A stretch of DNA of 64,000 bases from contig JAAOMT010000299.1 in the NCBI GenBank assembly GCA_016748015.1, positions 910,180 through 974,179 on the forward strand, read 5' to 3'. The notes under the pieces are model-generated. The model was not told where the DNA came from and made no database searches. It was given only the letters and a program-made list of their open reading frames with translations. The translations under genes and the position numbers were made by a program. Shown here one piece after another: positions 45,046-55,734 of the stretch (its first letter is position 1; each line of letters begins with the position of its first letter). The DNA comes from Geosiphon pyriformis. Its lineage: Eukaryota; Glomeromycota; Glomeromycetes; Archaeosporales; Geosiphonaceae.

Positions 45046-45873
45046 ATGGCAAGTGCCAAAGTTGAAGGTACTACTCCCAGTGAACTGCTAAAAATTAAAA
45101 ACAATCCACTTTCTCTTCCAAAACCCAAATATATCTTTACTTTTGACATCTTTGACAATGTTAAAAACAATTCAGAGCATTTCTACCAACATTACCAAAA
45201 CCTAACACTCACCCAAAAAGAACAGAAGCAGTGTCTAAAACAGATAAACACTCAACTTTGTCAACACTGCTTAATTCTCTGTGACTTTCAATATTGTAAT
45301 AAGTATGACTTTATTTATAATCTACTATCATGCATAATTTACATGATCCCAGAAGAGAAAAAACCAATTAGCAGCTGTGTATCAGAATCAGAATCGACAT
45401 TTGATCCCAATTTAAACTCTGACAATGACAACAATAATAATAATAACAGTTCTAGCTTCATTCAAAATGGCAACCAAAATAACAATAATTCAAACTTAAA
45501 TTCAAATTTTAAACAATACATTGTGCTCCCTAATCTTACCAAAAAGCAGAAACTGAAATGGTTCAGTAATAATAATGAAGGTATTATGCCAGAACATGTA
45601 CATGATACCAATGCCAGGTTTGATTTGAGATATCCAGGGAAGGATGCCATCAAATTAGAACCATATTCATGCATATGCATTAATCTCATAATAGCACTGG
45701 AAATCTCAGCAACAACAATAATTCAACTAGCATTGAGAAGTAGTCTAGAAAAAAAAGAGATTAATATAAAAAGAGGAATAATTGACACAGAATATGTAAG
45801 AAATATTATTGTAATGTTACAAAATAATTCAGAAAAAGCCTACATTATAAAGCCAAATGAAAAGATAGCACAG
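45046..45873 (+). CDS. Linker and N-terminal dUTPase of element E/G Pol, cut by element F
   Basis: An open frame with GTTEGTT-like spacer, the second Cys cluster LCQHCLILCDFQYCNK (residues ~66-81), an Asn/Asp-rich low-complexity run (~125-160) and then dUTPase motif 1 ARFDLRYPGK, motif 2 LALRSSLEKK, motif 3 GIIDTEYVRNI (catalytic Asp kept) and motif 4 NEKIAQ. Element F is inserted after the Gln codon; the domain resumes at 55735 with AIFAFG-region sequence. The open frame runs on for 51 bases into F's LTR, which is not part of the protein. Upstream and downstream parts join without loss once F and one ACAG are removed. Confidence 0.85.
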
Positions 45874-46842
45874 TATTACCAGACAAAATTAGAGATATTA
45901 TTTAGCATGAAATTATTATTATAATTCCCATCATTAATTAACATATATTATCATTTCAAATTATCACTTATTACATTAGCAAAATGTCTAAAATTATCAT
46001 TTAATTAATAACCCAATTTGTATATGACACAAATGTAACCTAATTGCAATGATCAATCATGCAATACCCCGAACTATATAACATTCAAAAAGTTTGCCAA
46101 AATAATTGATAGTTCACTGAAATATCTAATAGTTCGTAGAAATAACTTGTAGTTTGCTGAAATGTATCTTTAGTTCAGCGAAATTGTAGAAAATAGCAAA
46201 GTTTGAGTTCATAGAATAGTATTACAACAAGTTGTATAAAAGAAGAGTGTCTCTCTTTGAGAAAATGTATCTTACTTCAGATTAAAAAACAATTAGAATA
46301 ATCCTTTACACCCAAAAAACAAATAAATATCAAATAATTTGAAAAGCCAAATTCTTAAATTATTTTTCTTGAAATTAACCAATTCCTACTAACAGTTTGA
46401 AATTGACTAGCTACCAATTTTGGTAAACTGTTAAAGCACTTCCAGGCCTGGATCCAAAATGACTTCTATAAATCATCAGTTTTACTTTTTCTTTTATATT
46501 TCTTTTATTCTCTTTCTTTTCTTATTATAAATCATTTGGGTAGCCTACAGATGAGAATTCCTGTAGAAAAGTTGACTTTCACAGCAAAGTAACTATACAT
46601 TTTTAGTGAGCTTCCAGACGAGCAATTCCTGGGAAAGAGTTGACATTTACTACAACATAACTATACAAAGTAACTGGCATGGAATTGGCCATTCTACTTA
46701 TAAGCCCAGCAGTTCAAATTATAGGAGATAATTTGAAGATAAATTCAGTTACTGGAGGTTCAACCACATCCAGAAAACAAGAATTCACAGCAAACAGACA
46801 TCAACAACATTTAAGAAAAGAGACCAAAAACCTCTGGTAACA
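45874..46842 (+). repeat. 5' LTR of element F, 969 bp
   Basis: Begins TATTACC (G-to-A change of TGTTACC) and ends GGTAACA. Holds the ~20-bp repeat array (46091-46190), a TATA-like box TATAAAAG at 46235-46242 and a T-rich tract (46485-46530). Transcription would be expected to start shortly after the TATA-like box. Confidence 0.93.
46091..46190 (+). promoter_or_regulatory. Five ~20-bp tandem repeats upstream of the LTR TATA-like box
   Basis: Units start at 46091, 46111, 46131, 46151 and 46172 with consensus AGTTYRCCGAAAT plus a variable tail. TATAAAAG follows 45 bp downstream at 46235. The array recurs in the 3' LTR (54983-55082) and in shorter form in the LTRs of I and H. Arrangement suggests an enhancer or upstream activating sequence; the binding factor is unknown. 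Confidence 0.75.
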
Positions 46843-46844
46843 TT

Positions 46845-46855
46845 TGGTGCTCTCC
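46845..46855 (+). other. Primer binding site of element F
   Basis: TGGTGCTCTCC begins two bases after the LTR end, matching the arrangement in E. Confidence 0.7.
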
Positions 46856-46886
46856 TATAGAAACAACACAGCAAAACAACTTCAAA

Positions 46887-48380
46887 GTGGCAACCACACC
46901 AGATGCAACAACTCTAGAGTATTACCAATCAATTTACACCCACTGCAAGCAAAGATTCAACATTCCAGATGGAATTAAAGTTGTCAAGAAATCAGTATAC
47001 CAATACATTAAAAACCACATCAACAATTATTTTTTTGGAAATTACAATATCTTAGAAGTTAGAAGCAATCTTTACAACAATTTAGCACACTATTCACAGT
47101 TGAAAACTGAAGACCTTAACAGTGAAACACTTGCCACTTACTTTCAAGAACTAAATTTTAACATTATTAAGTACTGTAAAGAAACATATCCAGTGCAGTT
47201 TCAATATTTCATTGATTTTGAATCAGAAACAGAAACAAGCAACAAAGGCAAACAAAAATTGAAGCAATACTCAAAAACCACCCCAAATACCCCAATACTA
47301 TCAAAAACAACTGCCAAACACTTACAAACACCTGAACAAGGAACCAGTTCAAAACTTCTACTTACTATTACACCTTTTCCAGCTTCACTTGCACAAGCAC
47401 AAACACTTAATTTACTCTTGAATTGATTTGTAAGACCAGAAAATTTTATATCACTCAGAAGTTCTACCAGACAGCAAGAACCCCTTCAAACTAGTTCCAA
47501 TCTTCTTGATTTTCTATCTGAAAATCAAAGTGAACACTCTGAGACAGCAGCAAATGAAGAAAACGACTCTGAAATAACTAAAAAAGAATCAATAGACAGT
47601 AAAAACAAAGAAAATGAAATGACAGCATAGATCGCAAAAATTCCTGAATTTAATGGAAAAGATATTGAGACCAGTCCCCAAGAATGGCTCGACCAAGTTA
47701 CTAAAGCTGGAGATGCAAATAAATGGAATGCTGCCAGAATGTTAAGAACAATTCCCTACTTTTTCAAAGGAACAGCAGGAGAATGGTTTGAAAACTTGGC
47801 CACTCTATTTAATGATTGGGACACTTTCAAAGCAGCCTTCCTTGAACAGTTCACCGACAATAATACCTCTATCACTCTTCGAAATCGTTTTTGCAATATC
47901 AAACAAGAACTCTTCAAATCTGTTATGATTTATATTGGGAAATTCAACAAACTTTTCAGATGAATTCACCAACTTGAAACTAATGATTATTATTCTGATG
48001 CTCAAATCTTGGATCAATTTATCACTGGTTTAAAGAATAAACTGATTAAAAAGGTTCACCCACATGCCCCAGAAGATTTAAACTCTGTCATTCAGCATGC
48101 AAAAAGATATAAAATGGCCATAGAAGAAGCCAATCATACAAAACTCATGAACTTAGCTATTGGAGAAACCAGCTCAGCAGCTGAAGAAAAAATTGACCAA
48201 TTTGCAAAGAAAGTCGAAAACTATTTCACCAACCAACAACAACAGCAACCCCAAAGATATCAACCACTCCAAAGACGGAATCAAAACAACTTCACATCAC
48301 TTTCTAATAACCAGTCTCAGAGTTGCCATTACTGTAGAATTCCTGGCCACTGGAAAAAAGATTGCAGAAAGCTACAATGA
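46887..48380 (+). pseudogene. Gag of element F, one frame with few stops, GTG start
   Basis: The frame opens at GTG 46887 (VATTPDATTLEYYQ); no in-frame ATG lies between the previous stop (46812) and this codon, nor before 47739. In-frame stops near 47424, 47628 and 47961 are single changes from Trp, Gln or Arg codons. The capsid-like core matches the retrotransposon Gag family: GTAGEWFENLATLFNDWDTF (around 47770-47830), FLEQFTD, then ILDQFITGL. The zinc knuckle CHYCRIPGHWKKDC at 48324-48365 is intact. Apart from the stops the protein looks functional. It would form the particle and bind the genome. Confidence 0.87.
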
Positions 48381-49256
48381 GACCAACAAAATAAGAGTAA
48401 TCAATGTTATCCTCCACTACAGCAATCTTATTATCAACCACCATCACTAGCTTACTATCTACCAAGACTCCAATATCAAAGTAACTATTATCAGTCTGTT
48501 CCACAGCCAATTCAACAGCAATACCAACAACCACCCACACAACATTATCAAGTGCCTGCTCGAAGATTAATCCCACAAATTTAATTTACACTACAAAACT
48601 GATACCAAGTAAACAACAATAGAATCAATTCAAACAACTAATTAGTTCTCTGAAATCCAGTTCAGCCAAGACCCACCCATTATTATACTCAACCTAGCTA
48701 TCTTACAATACCTAAAGAACAGGATTTTTATCATACTGCACTCTCGGAAGGTAGAGTTGTAGCATGACAACAAAACCCTTCCTATACTTCTATTACAATT
48801 TCATCAGCCAGAATTGCTGAAAACGCCAACCTTTCAGACATATTCCCTTTTGAGTTTGAAGCAAATAAGTCACCATTTCTGCTCAGCAATGCGGCCACCA
48901 ATAAACAAAAAGCAATCACTGCTATGTACACTGAAGCAGAAGTTGAAGAAAAGACAATTCACTTGATCCTAGATAGTAGATCCACCAGAAGCATCATTAC
49001 CTACCAGTTAATACAACAGTTAAAGAGAAATGTCGACCGACCAGCTCAAACAGTAATTGTTACTGCCGATGGCATAAAAAAGACTCCAGTAGGAGAAATT
49101 GACAATTTTCAGTTCACTCTTGATGGAATCATCATTCCAATCAAAGTTCTTATAATGGACGCACCCCAATACCAAGCTCTCGTCAGAAATGATTGGCTTC
49201 AAAAAGCCAATGCTAATCTGAATTGGGAGACACAAGAGTTAACAATCTTCTATTAA
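48381..49256 (+). pseudogene. Gag-protease spacer and retropepsin of element F
   Basis: A Gln/Tyr/Pro-rich spacer (48381-48700) stays in the gag frame, with several stops. The protease is open at 48924-49256: active site LILDSRSTRSIIT keeps Asp but has Arg for the Gly of Asp-Ser-Gly (one G-to-A change); then ADGIKKTPVGEI and VLIMDAPQYQALVRNDWL. Since Gag and protease share one frame in this element, separate expression by frameshift is not needed here. Confidence 0.82.
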
Positions 49257-50063
49257 AGACAACACACCCAGGTACCTGCCACTTGTGGTACATTCAACAA
49301 ACACTCCGAAAAAGCCCCAGCTTTTGAATTCGAACCGGAAGAAGAAAAGCCCATCATTAAAACATTTATGGCACTTGGATCAACCTTCAATTAAACTGAT
49401 GAAACTGAACAACAGTACTTTTCAACAAATGATTCTCTTGAAACAGAAAAACCAGTGACAACCAGATAGAATATCCCCTATTCAAAACCAGAACCACGAA
49501 AACAACGCCCCTACATTCTACTCAAATGCAAGAACTGCCACAAGAAACTCTCCTCAATGGGAGCCTGCATTTCACCTGAAGAAGAATATGAAAATCATAC
49601 TTGTTATTACTACAAGGCTTGCTATAGAGAACGATAGGGCCATCTAATAAAAAGAAGCGGAAAATGAGATAACATCCCTTGTTTGACTTGTGAAGATATG
49701 CTACCAGAAGAATGCAATTAGATTGATGTAGCAATGAGAGGAGGAGTCTGCAATCAGATCTGCCAATATGCTTTATCAATTTCAGAAAAAGTAAAAAGAG
49801 GAACACCCTTTGATGCAGCATACAACAGTGCTCTTAACAAACTGTACCATTACCCTCATGATGCCAAAATGATTTTTGACCTAGCAATGGCTTTAATCAA
49901 CAAAGCCACTCAAGAAAATGTTTGTCAAATGAAAGAATCAGAATACATTATATACACCTTTGAAATCACTGGATACAACTACAAAAATGAAGTAGAAGTA
50001 TATCACTAAATTGCCAGTCACACTTACCTGATCAAAGAAGCTCAAGCTCAATGGCTAGAGCAA
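49257..50063 (+). pseudogene. Cys-rich linker of element F
   Basis: In the same frame: CKNCHKKLSSMGACISPEE, then HTCYYYKACYRER, PCLTCEDMLPEEC, and an open 91-codon piece (49734-50009) with GVCNQICQYALSISEKVKRG and a helical stretch (FDAAYNSALNKLY). At least eight Cys and His are spaced like zinc ligands. Five stops in ~270 codons. The region is present in all five related elements but matches no domain I know. Confidence 0.72.
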
Positions 50064-51110
50064 ATGAACGTTAAATTGTGTGAAGAATGCATAATGCCCT
50101 GTGATAAGCAATGGTGTCCTGAATGCTATGCTCTTAGCATTCTCCTGCTCAGTGAAAACAATAAAAACGAAATTGAATTTGGAGAACCTGAAGCAACAAA
50201 AGAAATTAAAACAACACCCATCTATTTTATCGAAAGTCAGCCTGTCTTACAACTCAAATACTTTAACAACAATGGACAAGGAATAAAACCTAAAAAAGCA
50301 CATGAAATTGATGCTGGATATAATCTAAGATATCCAGACAAGAATATTTTTGTTCTCAAACCCAAATCTCTCACAAAAATCAATCTCAAAATTGCACTCA
50401 AAATCCCGCCAGGAGCAATGGTTCAAATTGCCTCCTGGTCCTCTCTGGCAAGCAAAGGAATCAATGTCAGAGGAGGAATAATTGATGCTGGATATATGGG
50501 AGACATTACAGTAATGCTTCAAAATAAAACTGACAAACCATTCAAGATTGACCATGCTGAAAAAATTGCCCAAGCTATTTACCTACTCCTAATCAACATT
50601 TCGGGTTTGCAACTAGTCAATCAAAGAGAACAATTAGGAAAAAGCGATAGAAGAACCCAAGGTTTTGGTTTAACTGGACAATTCACAGTTCCAGTTAATA
50701 TAGCTCTTAACACACAGAACAAATCCCACCAGATTCTTAGACTTCTACAATCAATTACCATCTCACTTTTTAGAGAACATTTGGAAATCTATACCTGCCC
50801 AAAACCAACAACCACACAACAAATTTTTGAGTCCAATAAACAAGTCTGCTTGGAACATAATATTTTGATCCCAAACATTTATATTCCAGAAGAAACAAAG
50901 AAAATCCAAGTTACTTTTTACAATCCCAACAATTACCTCATAGTTCTATTAAATAACTTAGAAATTGGAGTCATTCACAGTAACATCTTTCAACAAGAAC
51001 TACCCCAGACAGTTCCCAATTTTTCGGAAATCATTGGAGATTCACTACCAAAAATCAACCCAAACCCTAGCTCTGAAAACTACCATGTTGTCATAGAAAA
51101 ACTATCTTGA
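50064..51110 (+). CDS. dUTPase domain plus spacer of element F Pol, 348 codons open
   Basis: Part of the Pol polyprotein. Residues 6-21 are a Cys cluster (CEEC, C13, C18, C21). All five motifs of trimeric dUTPases are in order: motif 1 EIDAGYNLRY (82-90; usual DAGYDL, so Asp to Asn at the last acidic position), motif 2 QIASWSSLASKG (121-132; usual Arg is Trp), motif 3 GGIIDAGYMGDI (137-148, with the catalytic Asp at 141), motif 4 EKIAQAIYL (166-174) and motif 5 RTQGFGLTG (197-205; Ser to Leu). The best-preserved copy in the window. Residues ~225-348 are the pre-RT spacer (IQVTFYNPNNYLIVLLNN). The enzyme would lower dUTP during cDNA synthesis; the three changes may weaken it. Stop at 51108 is TGA, then RT continues in frame. 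Confidence 0.9.
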   Translation: MNVKLCEECIMPCDKQWCPECYALSILLLSENNKNEIEFGEPEATKEIKTTPIYFIESQPVLQLKYFNNNGQGIKPKKAHEIDAGYNLRYPDKNIFVLKPKSLTKINLKIALKIPPGAMVQIASWSSLASKGINVRGGIIDAGYMGDITVMLQNKTDKPFKIDHAEKIAQAIYLLLINISGLQLVNQREQLGKSDRRTQGFGLTGQFTVPVNIALNTQNKSHQILRLLQSITISLFREHLEIYTCPKPTTTQQIFESNKQVCLEHNILIPNIYIPEETKKIQVTFYNPNNYLIVLLNNLEIGVIHSNIFQQELPQTVPNFSEIIGDSLPKINPNPSSENYHVVIEKLS

Positions 51111-52519
51111 ATCAACATGGGACAACTTGAATCACAACAACAAAACCAGCTCAAAAAGCTAATTGCAGAATTTGCCAATATTTTTGCCAAAAACAACAAT
51201 AACTTAGGAAGAACCAATTTGGTCCAACACCAAATTTATATAGGAGATGCCAAACCAAAAAGACAATAAGCATATCAAGTTGCTCCAGAAAGCCACCAAT
51301 TTATCCAAAAAGAAGTACAACAAATGCTTAACAATGGGCTCATTCAACCCTCCATGAGTCCTTGGGCTTTACCTGTAGTGCTAATTAAAAAGAAAAATGA
51401 AAAGATACAATTTTGTGTTGATTATCAACAATTCAACAGTGTTACAATTGGAGATGCTTACCTCTTTTCCTAAATTAATGACATGTTAGATGCCCTTGGA
51501 AAATCCAAATACTTTTCAACACTAGATTTAGAAAGCAGTTACTGGCAAGTTGCTATGGATCCCAAAGATTGCCCAAAACAGCATTCACTACTCAAGGCAG
51601 AAATTATGAGTTCAATGTAATGTCTTTCGGATTATGCAATGCACCAGCAACATTTCAGAGATTAATAGATGTTGTGTACCAAGGGCTCCTTTGGAAGTCA
51701 GTAGTCATTTATCTTGACAATACTGATGTTTATTTTCTATTATTCGAATTATACTTAAAACATCTGTGAAAAGTTTTTCAATGATTATGAAAAGCAAGAC
51801 TAAAACTCAACATCAAAAAATGCTACTTTGGAAAAACAAGCTTGGCCTTTCTTGGTCATATCGTTAGTAAAGATGAAATCAAACCAGACCCTGGAAAAAT
51901 CAGCACTGTCAAAAACTTCAAAACTCTTCAAAACGTTACAGAACTAAGAAGATTTGTAGGATTAGCCTCCTACTATCGGAAGTTTATCAAAGGATTCTCA
52001 GAAATCGCAAAATCTCTCAACCAGCTTATCACCAAAAATGTCAAATACAAATGAACTGCTGAATGCCAAAATGCATTTGAAATCCTCAAAGAAAAACTAA
52101 TGACAGCTCCAATTCTCGCCTATCCAGATTTTAGCAACCGATTCCAATTAGCAACAGATGTCTCTTATACTGCCTTTGGTGCCATCTTATCACAATTAGA
52201 TGACAACGGAAATGAGCAAGTAATTGCTTATGCTAGCAGAACATTAAAACCAGCCGAGAAAAACTATCCTGCCACAGAACTAGAAACAGCAGCCATAATC
52301 TGGGCCCTACACCACTTCAATCTTTATCTTAGGCCTAAAGAATTCGATATTATCACTGATAATATTGGACTCAAATGGCTTCAGAACAAAAATACTCAGC
52401 TGAACACAAAACAAACCCAATGGACAGGATTTCTAGCAAACTATCAATACATAGTACATCACAAACCAGGAAAACTCCACACCAATGTTGACTGTCTCTC
52501 CAGAATGAGACAAGATTAG
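51111..52519 (+). pseudogene. Reverse transcriptase and RNase H of element F
   Basis: RT begins in the dUTPase frame (QLKKLIAEFANIFAKN; NGLIQPSMSPWALPVVL; TLDLESSYWQVAMDP) and shifts to another frame at about 51568 (PKTAFTTQGRNYEFNVMSFG; NAPATFQRL). Motif C at 51710-51721 is YLDN in place of YLDD. Thumb and connection follow (FLGHIVSKDEIKPDPGKI; VGLASYYRKFI). RNase H (52130-52400) has ATDVS, ATELET and ITDN, keeping its Asp-Glu-Asp residues. The enzyme converts element RNA to DNA in the particle; the Asp-to-Asn change and the frameshift make this copy inactive. Confidence 0.88.
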
Positions 52520-53956
52520 AAAACACAAAAACCAACACTCAACTTAACCAACCAAAACAGCCAACAAATAATGAATTCGGAAAACTACAACAATCTCAAA
52601 CAATATTTGGAAACATTAACAATCCCAACAGATTGGTCTCCAGATGAAAAACATTGACTACAACAACAAACCAAACAATATTTTCTACACAACAACATTA
52701 TTTATCATTGAAATTTCAAAAACCCAGACAAACCACTCAAATTAATACAAAAACAGGAAAAAGAGACTATATTATACAACATGCATTCAGATCCTTCATC
52801 AGCACACTTTGGAAAAGACAGCACCACCCAAAGAACACTAGAATACTACTTTTGGCCTCGAATGAGAAAAGACATTCACGAATATGTTGAATTTTGTGAT
52901 AGTTGTCAAAGAAAAAGAGGAACATGCCCTACTGAACCATTAAATCCAATCAAAGTTGGACAACTCTTTGACTGAGTTAGTATCAATTTAGTTGGACCAT
53001 TATCTATTACCACTTAAAGAAACTGTTATATTGCAGTAGCTATAGACTATCTTACTAAATGGCCTAAAGCCAGAGCCATTCAATGAACAGATGCAAAATC
53101 AGTAGCAAATTTCATCTATGAAGACATTATTTGTAGACATGGATGTCCAATTGAACTTTTATCCGATCAGAGAACACACTTTGTAAACAACCTGATACAA
53201 AAAATTTGCAAACAATTCAATGTCAAAAGACCTCTGTCTTTACTCTACCATCCACAAACAAACGGACTTGTGGAATGTTTTAACAGAATATTGTGTGAGT
53301 CATTAGCCAAAGTCTCAACCAATTTTGAGCAAGAGTAAGATATCTTTATTCCATTAGTGTTACTAGCATATAGAACACTAAAACAAGATACCACAAAACA
53401 CACACCATTTGATTTAACTTATGGAAGGACAGCAACATTACCAATTAGTTTCACAGTAGAAACATACCCAGCACAACCAATCAATAAAAACAATTTCCAG
53501 AAAACACTACAATGAAGAGTCTACACTCTGCTTAGCACATTGGAAAGAAAATGATGAATAGCAGCAACTCATATTGAACATTCTCAAGCTCAACAAAAAG
53601 AAAAACATGACAACAAATTACCACCTATTACCAACAAATTTAAAGTTGGAAATAAAGTTTTCTTACACAGAACTAAAGCTAAAAAACAATGGAGTGGAAA
53701 ATTTGAAAATAAATGGGATGGACCATTCTTTATCTATGAAATTCTAGACAACGGATCATACAAGTTAAGACTTGATGACAAAATCCTAGCAAAAGTTGCA
53801 CATGGAAATCATTTGAAACACTATAATTCCAGAAACAATCCTGAACCATTAATTCCACAAATTGGCACACATTCCCTTTTAATCAATCCCAAAGATATTC
53901 CCTGGAATTTAGAACCAATAGTTGTTATTGAACAACCTCCCAACTTAAACACTTAA
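52520..53956 (+). pseudogene. Integrase of element F with GPY/F-type C-terminus
   Basis: Zinc-binding domain (open 52781-52975): MHSDPSSAHFGKD ... FCDSCQRK, a His-His-Cys-Cys arrangement. Catalytic core: first Asp lost (SINLVGPL), second Asp in LLSDQRTHFVN, Glu in GLVECFNRIL. The C-terminal part has KVGNKVFLHRTKAKKQWSGK and KWDGPFFIYEILDNGSYKL, the GPY/F module. No chromodomain is visible. Stops at 52973, 53084 and a few later sites are transitions at Trp/Gln codons. Integrase inserts the cDNA, here with 4-bp duplications. Confidence 0.87.
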
Positions 53957-54078
53957 TTTAAATTTATTATTATAGTTATCTTCTTATAATTTAAAAACAA
54001 TCTCACAAAAACAAAACAAAAATAACATAAAAACCCATACACCAAAAATAATTTTCTTTTATTTTCAAATCTCTTATA

Positions 54079-54752
54079 ATGACTATTCTTCAAAACATTT
54101 AACAATTATTCCAAAAACTAATGTAAGCTTTAAAAACAATACCCGAATTATCTATTACTATTACTGGAAACCACATTAATTATACCCAAACAGAAATAGT
54201 CACAAATTTAACCCCAAATTCACGAAAATATCACCCATATAAAAAGAACACAAGAAGTTATTCTGGAATTCACCTGCCAGAACTTTTAAAGCTTGCTTTA
54301 AGAGAAAACTTAATGCTCACTTCTATTAGTATTCTACTGAATGCTACTATTCACAAAAACTTCAACTGTGTCTTAATGAAGAAAACTATGACTATATTCT
54401 AATATATAGATATTTCTACATTGGAAAAACACTTCATGAATAAAAACGGGAGCTTACAGCAGCAAACCTTACAAAAAAAGCTATTCGGAAACAACTCTAC
54501 AATGAATTCAAGACAACAGCTAGACCTACAAACAGTCATTATAAACTAAGAGCTGCTCTTAGACTTTATGACCTATTTCACGCCTGTGAAAATGTCCTAT
54601 AAAACCCAATTTTACAACCTTTGAAGATTCAATACATTGGAAAGCTCACAGAACTGAAATTTCAACAATTTTCAGACCAAATTTCTTCAATAATTTTGGA
54701 TTATTATCTGGAAATTACAGACAGTACTTGGATTTCGACGGAGCTTAGTCTT
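54079..54752 (+). pseudogene. ORF3 of element F (unknown protein)
   Basis: ATG at 54079 starts a reading (stops after 7 and 15 codons) with EIVTNLTPNSRKYHPY and PELLKLALRENLMLTSIS, co-linear with ORF3 of I and H. A frame change occurs near 54350, after which another frame continues the family sequence to the LTR. It lies 120 bp after the integrase stop. Function unknown. Confidence 0.65.
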
Positions 54753-54762
54753 GAGGAAGAGG
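54753..54762 (+). other. Polypurine tract of element F
   Basis: GAGGAAGAGG lies three bases before the 3' LTR start. Equivalent tracts precede the LTRs of H (AAGAAGGAGA) and I. It primes plus-strand DNA synthesis in LTR elements. Confidence 0.8.
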
Positions 54763-54765
54763 TTA

Positions 54766-55734
54766 TGTTACTAAATGAAATTAGAGATATTATTTAGCAT
54801 GAAATTATTGTTATAATTCCCATCATTAATTAACATATATTATCATTTCAAATTATTACTTATTACATTAGCAAAATGTCCAAAATTATCATTTAATTAA
54901 TAATCCAATTTGTATATGACACAAATGTAACCTAATTGCAATGATCAATCATGCAATACCCCGAACTATGTAACATTCAAAAAGTTTACCGAAATAATTG
55001 ATAGTTCACCAAAATATCTAATAGTTTGCAGAAATAATTTGTAGTTTGCCGAAATATATCTTTAGTTCAGCAAAATTGTAGAAAATAGCAAAGTTCGAGT
55101 TCATAGAATAGTATTACAACAAGTTGTATAAAAGAAGAGTGTCTCTCTTTAAGAAAATGTATCTTACTTCAGATTAAAAAACAATTAGAATAATCCTTTA
55201 CACCCAAAAGACAAATAAATATCAAATAATTTGAAAAGCCAAATTCTTAAATTATTTTTCTTGAAATTAACCAATTCCTACTAACAGTTTGAAATTGACT
55301 AGCTACCAATTTTGGTAAACTGTTAAAGCACTTCTAGGCCTGAATTCAAAATGACTTCTATAAATCATCAGTTTTACTTTTTCTTTTATATTTCTTTTAT
55401 TTTTTTTCTTTTCTTATTATAAATCATTTGGGTAGCCTACAAACGAGAATTCTTGTAGAAAAGTTGACTTTCACAGCAAAGTAACTATACATTTTTAGTG
55501 AGCTTCCAGACGAGCAATTTCTGGGAAAGAGTTGACATTTACTACAACGTAACTATACAAAGTAACTGGTATAGAATTGGCCATTCCACTTATAAGCCCA
55601 GCAGTTCAAATTATAAGAAATAATTTGAAAATAAATTCAGTTACTGGAGGTTCAATCACATCCAGAAAATGAGAATCCACAGCAAACAGACATTAACAAC
55701 ATTTAAAAAAAGAGACCAAAAACCTCTGGTAACA
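54766..55734 (+). repeat. 3' LTR of element F, 969 bp
   Basis: Starts TGTTAC, ends GGTAACA; same length as the 5' LTR. Differences are C/T or A/G, several at CpG sites (e.g. TTTGCCAAAA against TTTACCGAAA near 54985). Followed by the ACAG duplication at 55735-55738. Confidence 0.93.

Larger units (their letters stand above)
45874..55734 (+). mobile_element. Complete Gypsy-type element F, 9861 bp, with ACAG target duplication
   Basis: Two 969-bp LTRs (45874-46842, 54766-55734), primer site, Gag, protease, Cys-rich region, dUTPase, RT, RNase H, integrase, ORF3 and polypurine tract, all in the plus direction. ACAG precedes (45870-45873) and follows (55735-55738) the element. The LTRs are about 95% alike by eye and every difference I noted is a transition, including the first bases (TATTAC against TGTTAC). 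Gag to dUTPase stays in one frame for over 4 kb with single stops; one frameshift occurs at about 51568 in RT. It is the youngest Gypsy insertion here. Confidence 0.95.

Noticed and set aside
53640-53830. Chromodomain at the integrase C-terminus
   Set aside because: Only the GPY/F-type segment (KWDGPFFIYEIL) is visible; no aromatic-cage chromodomain pattern follows.
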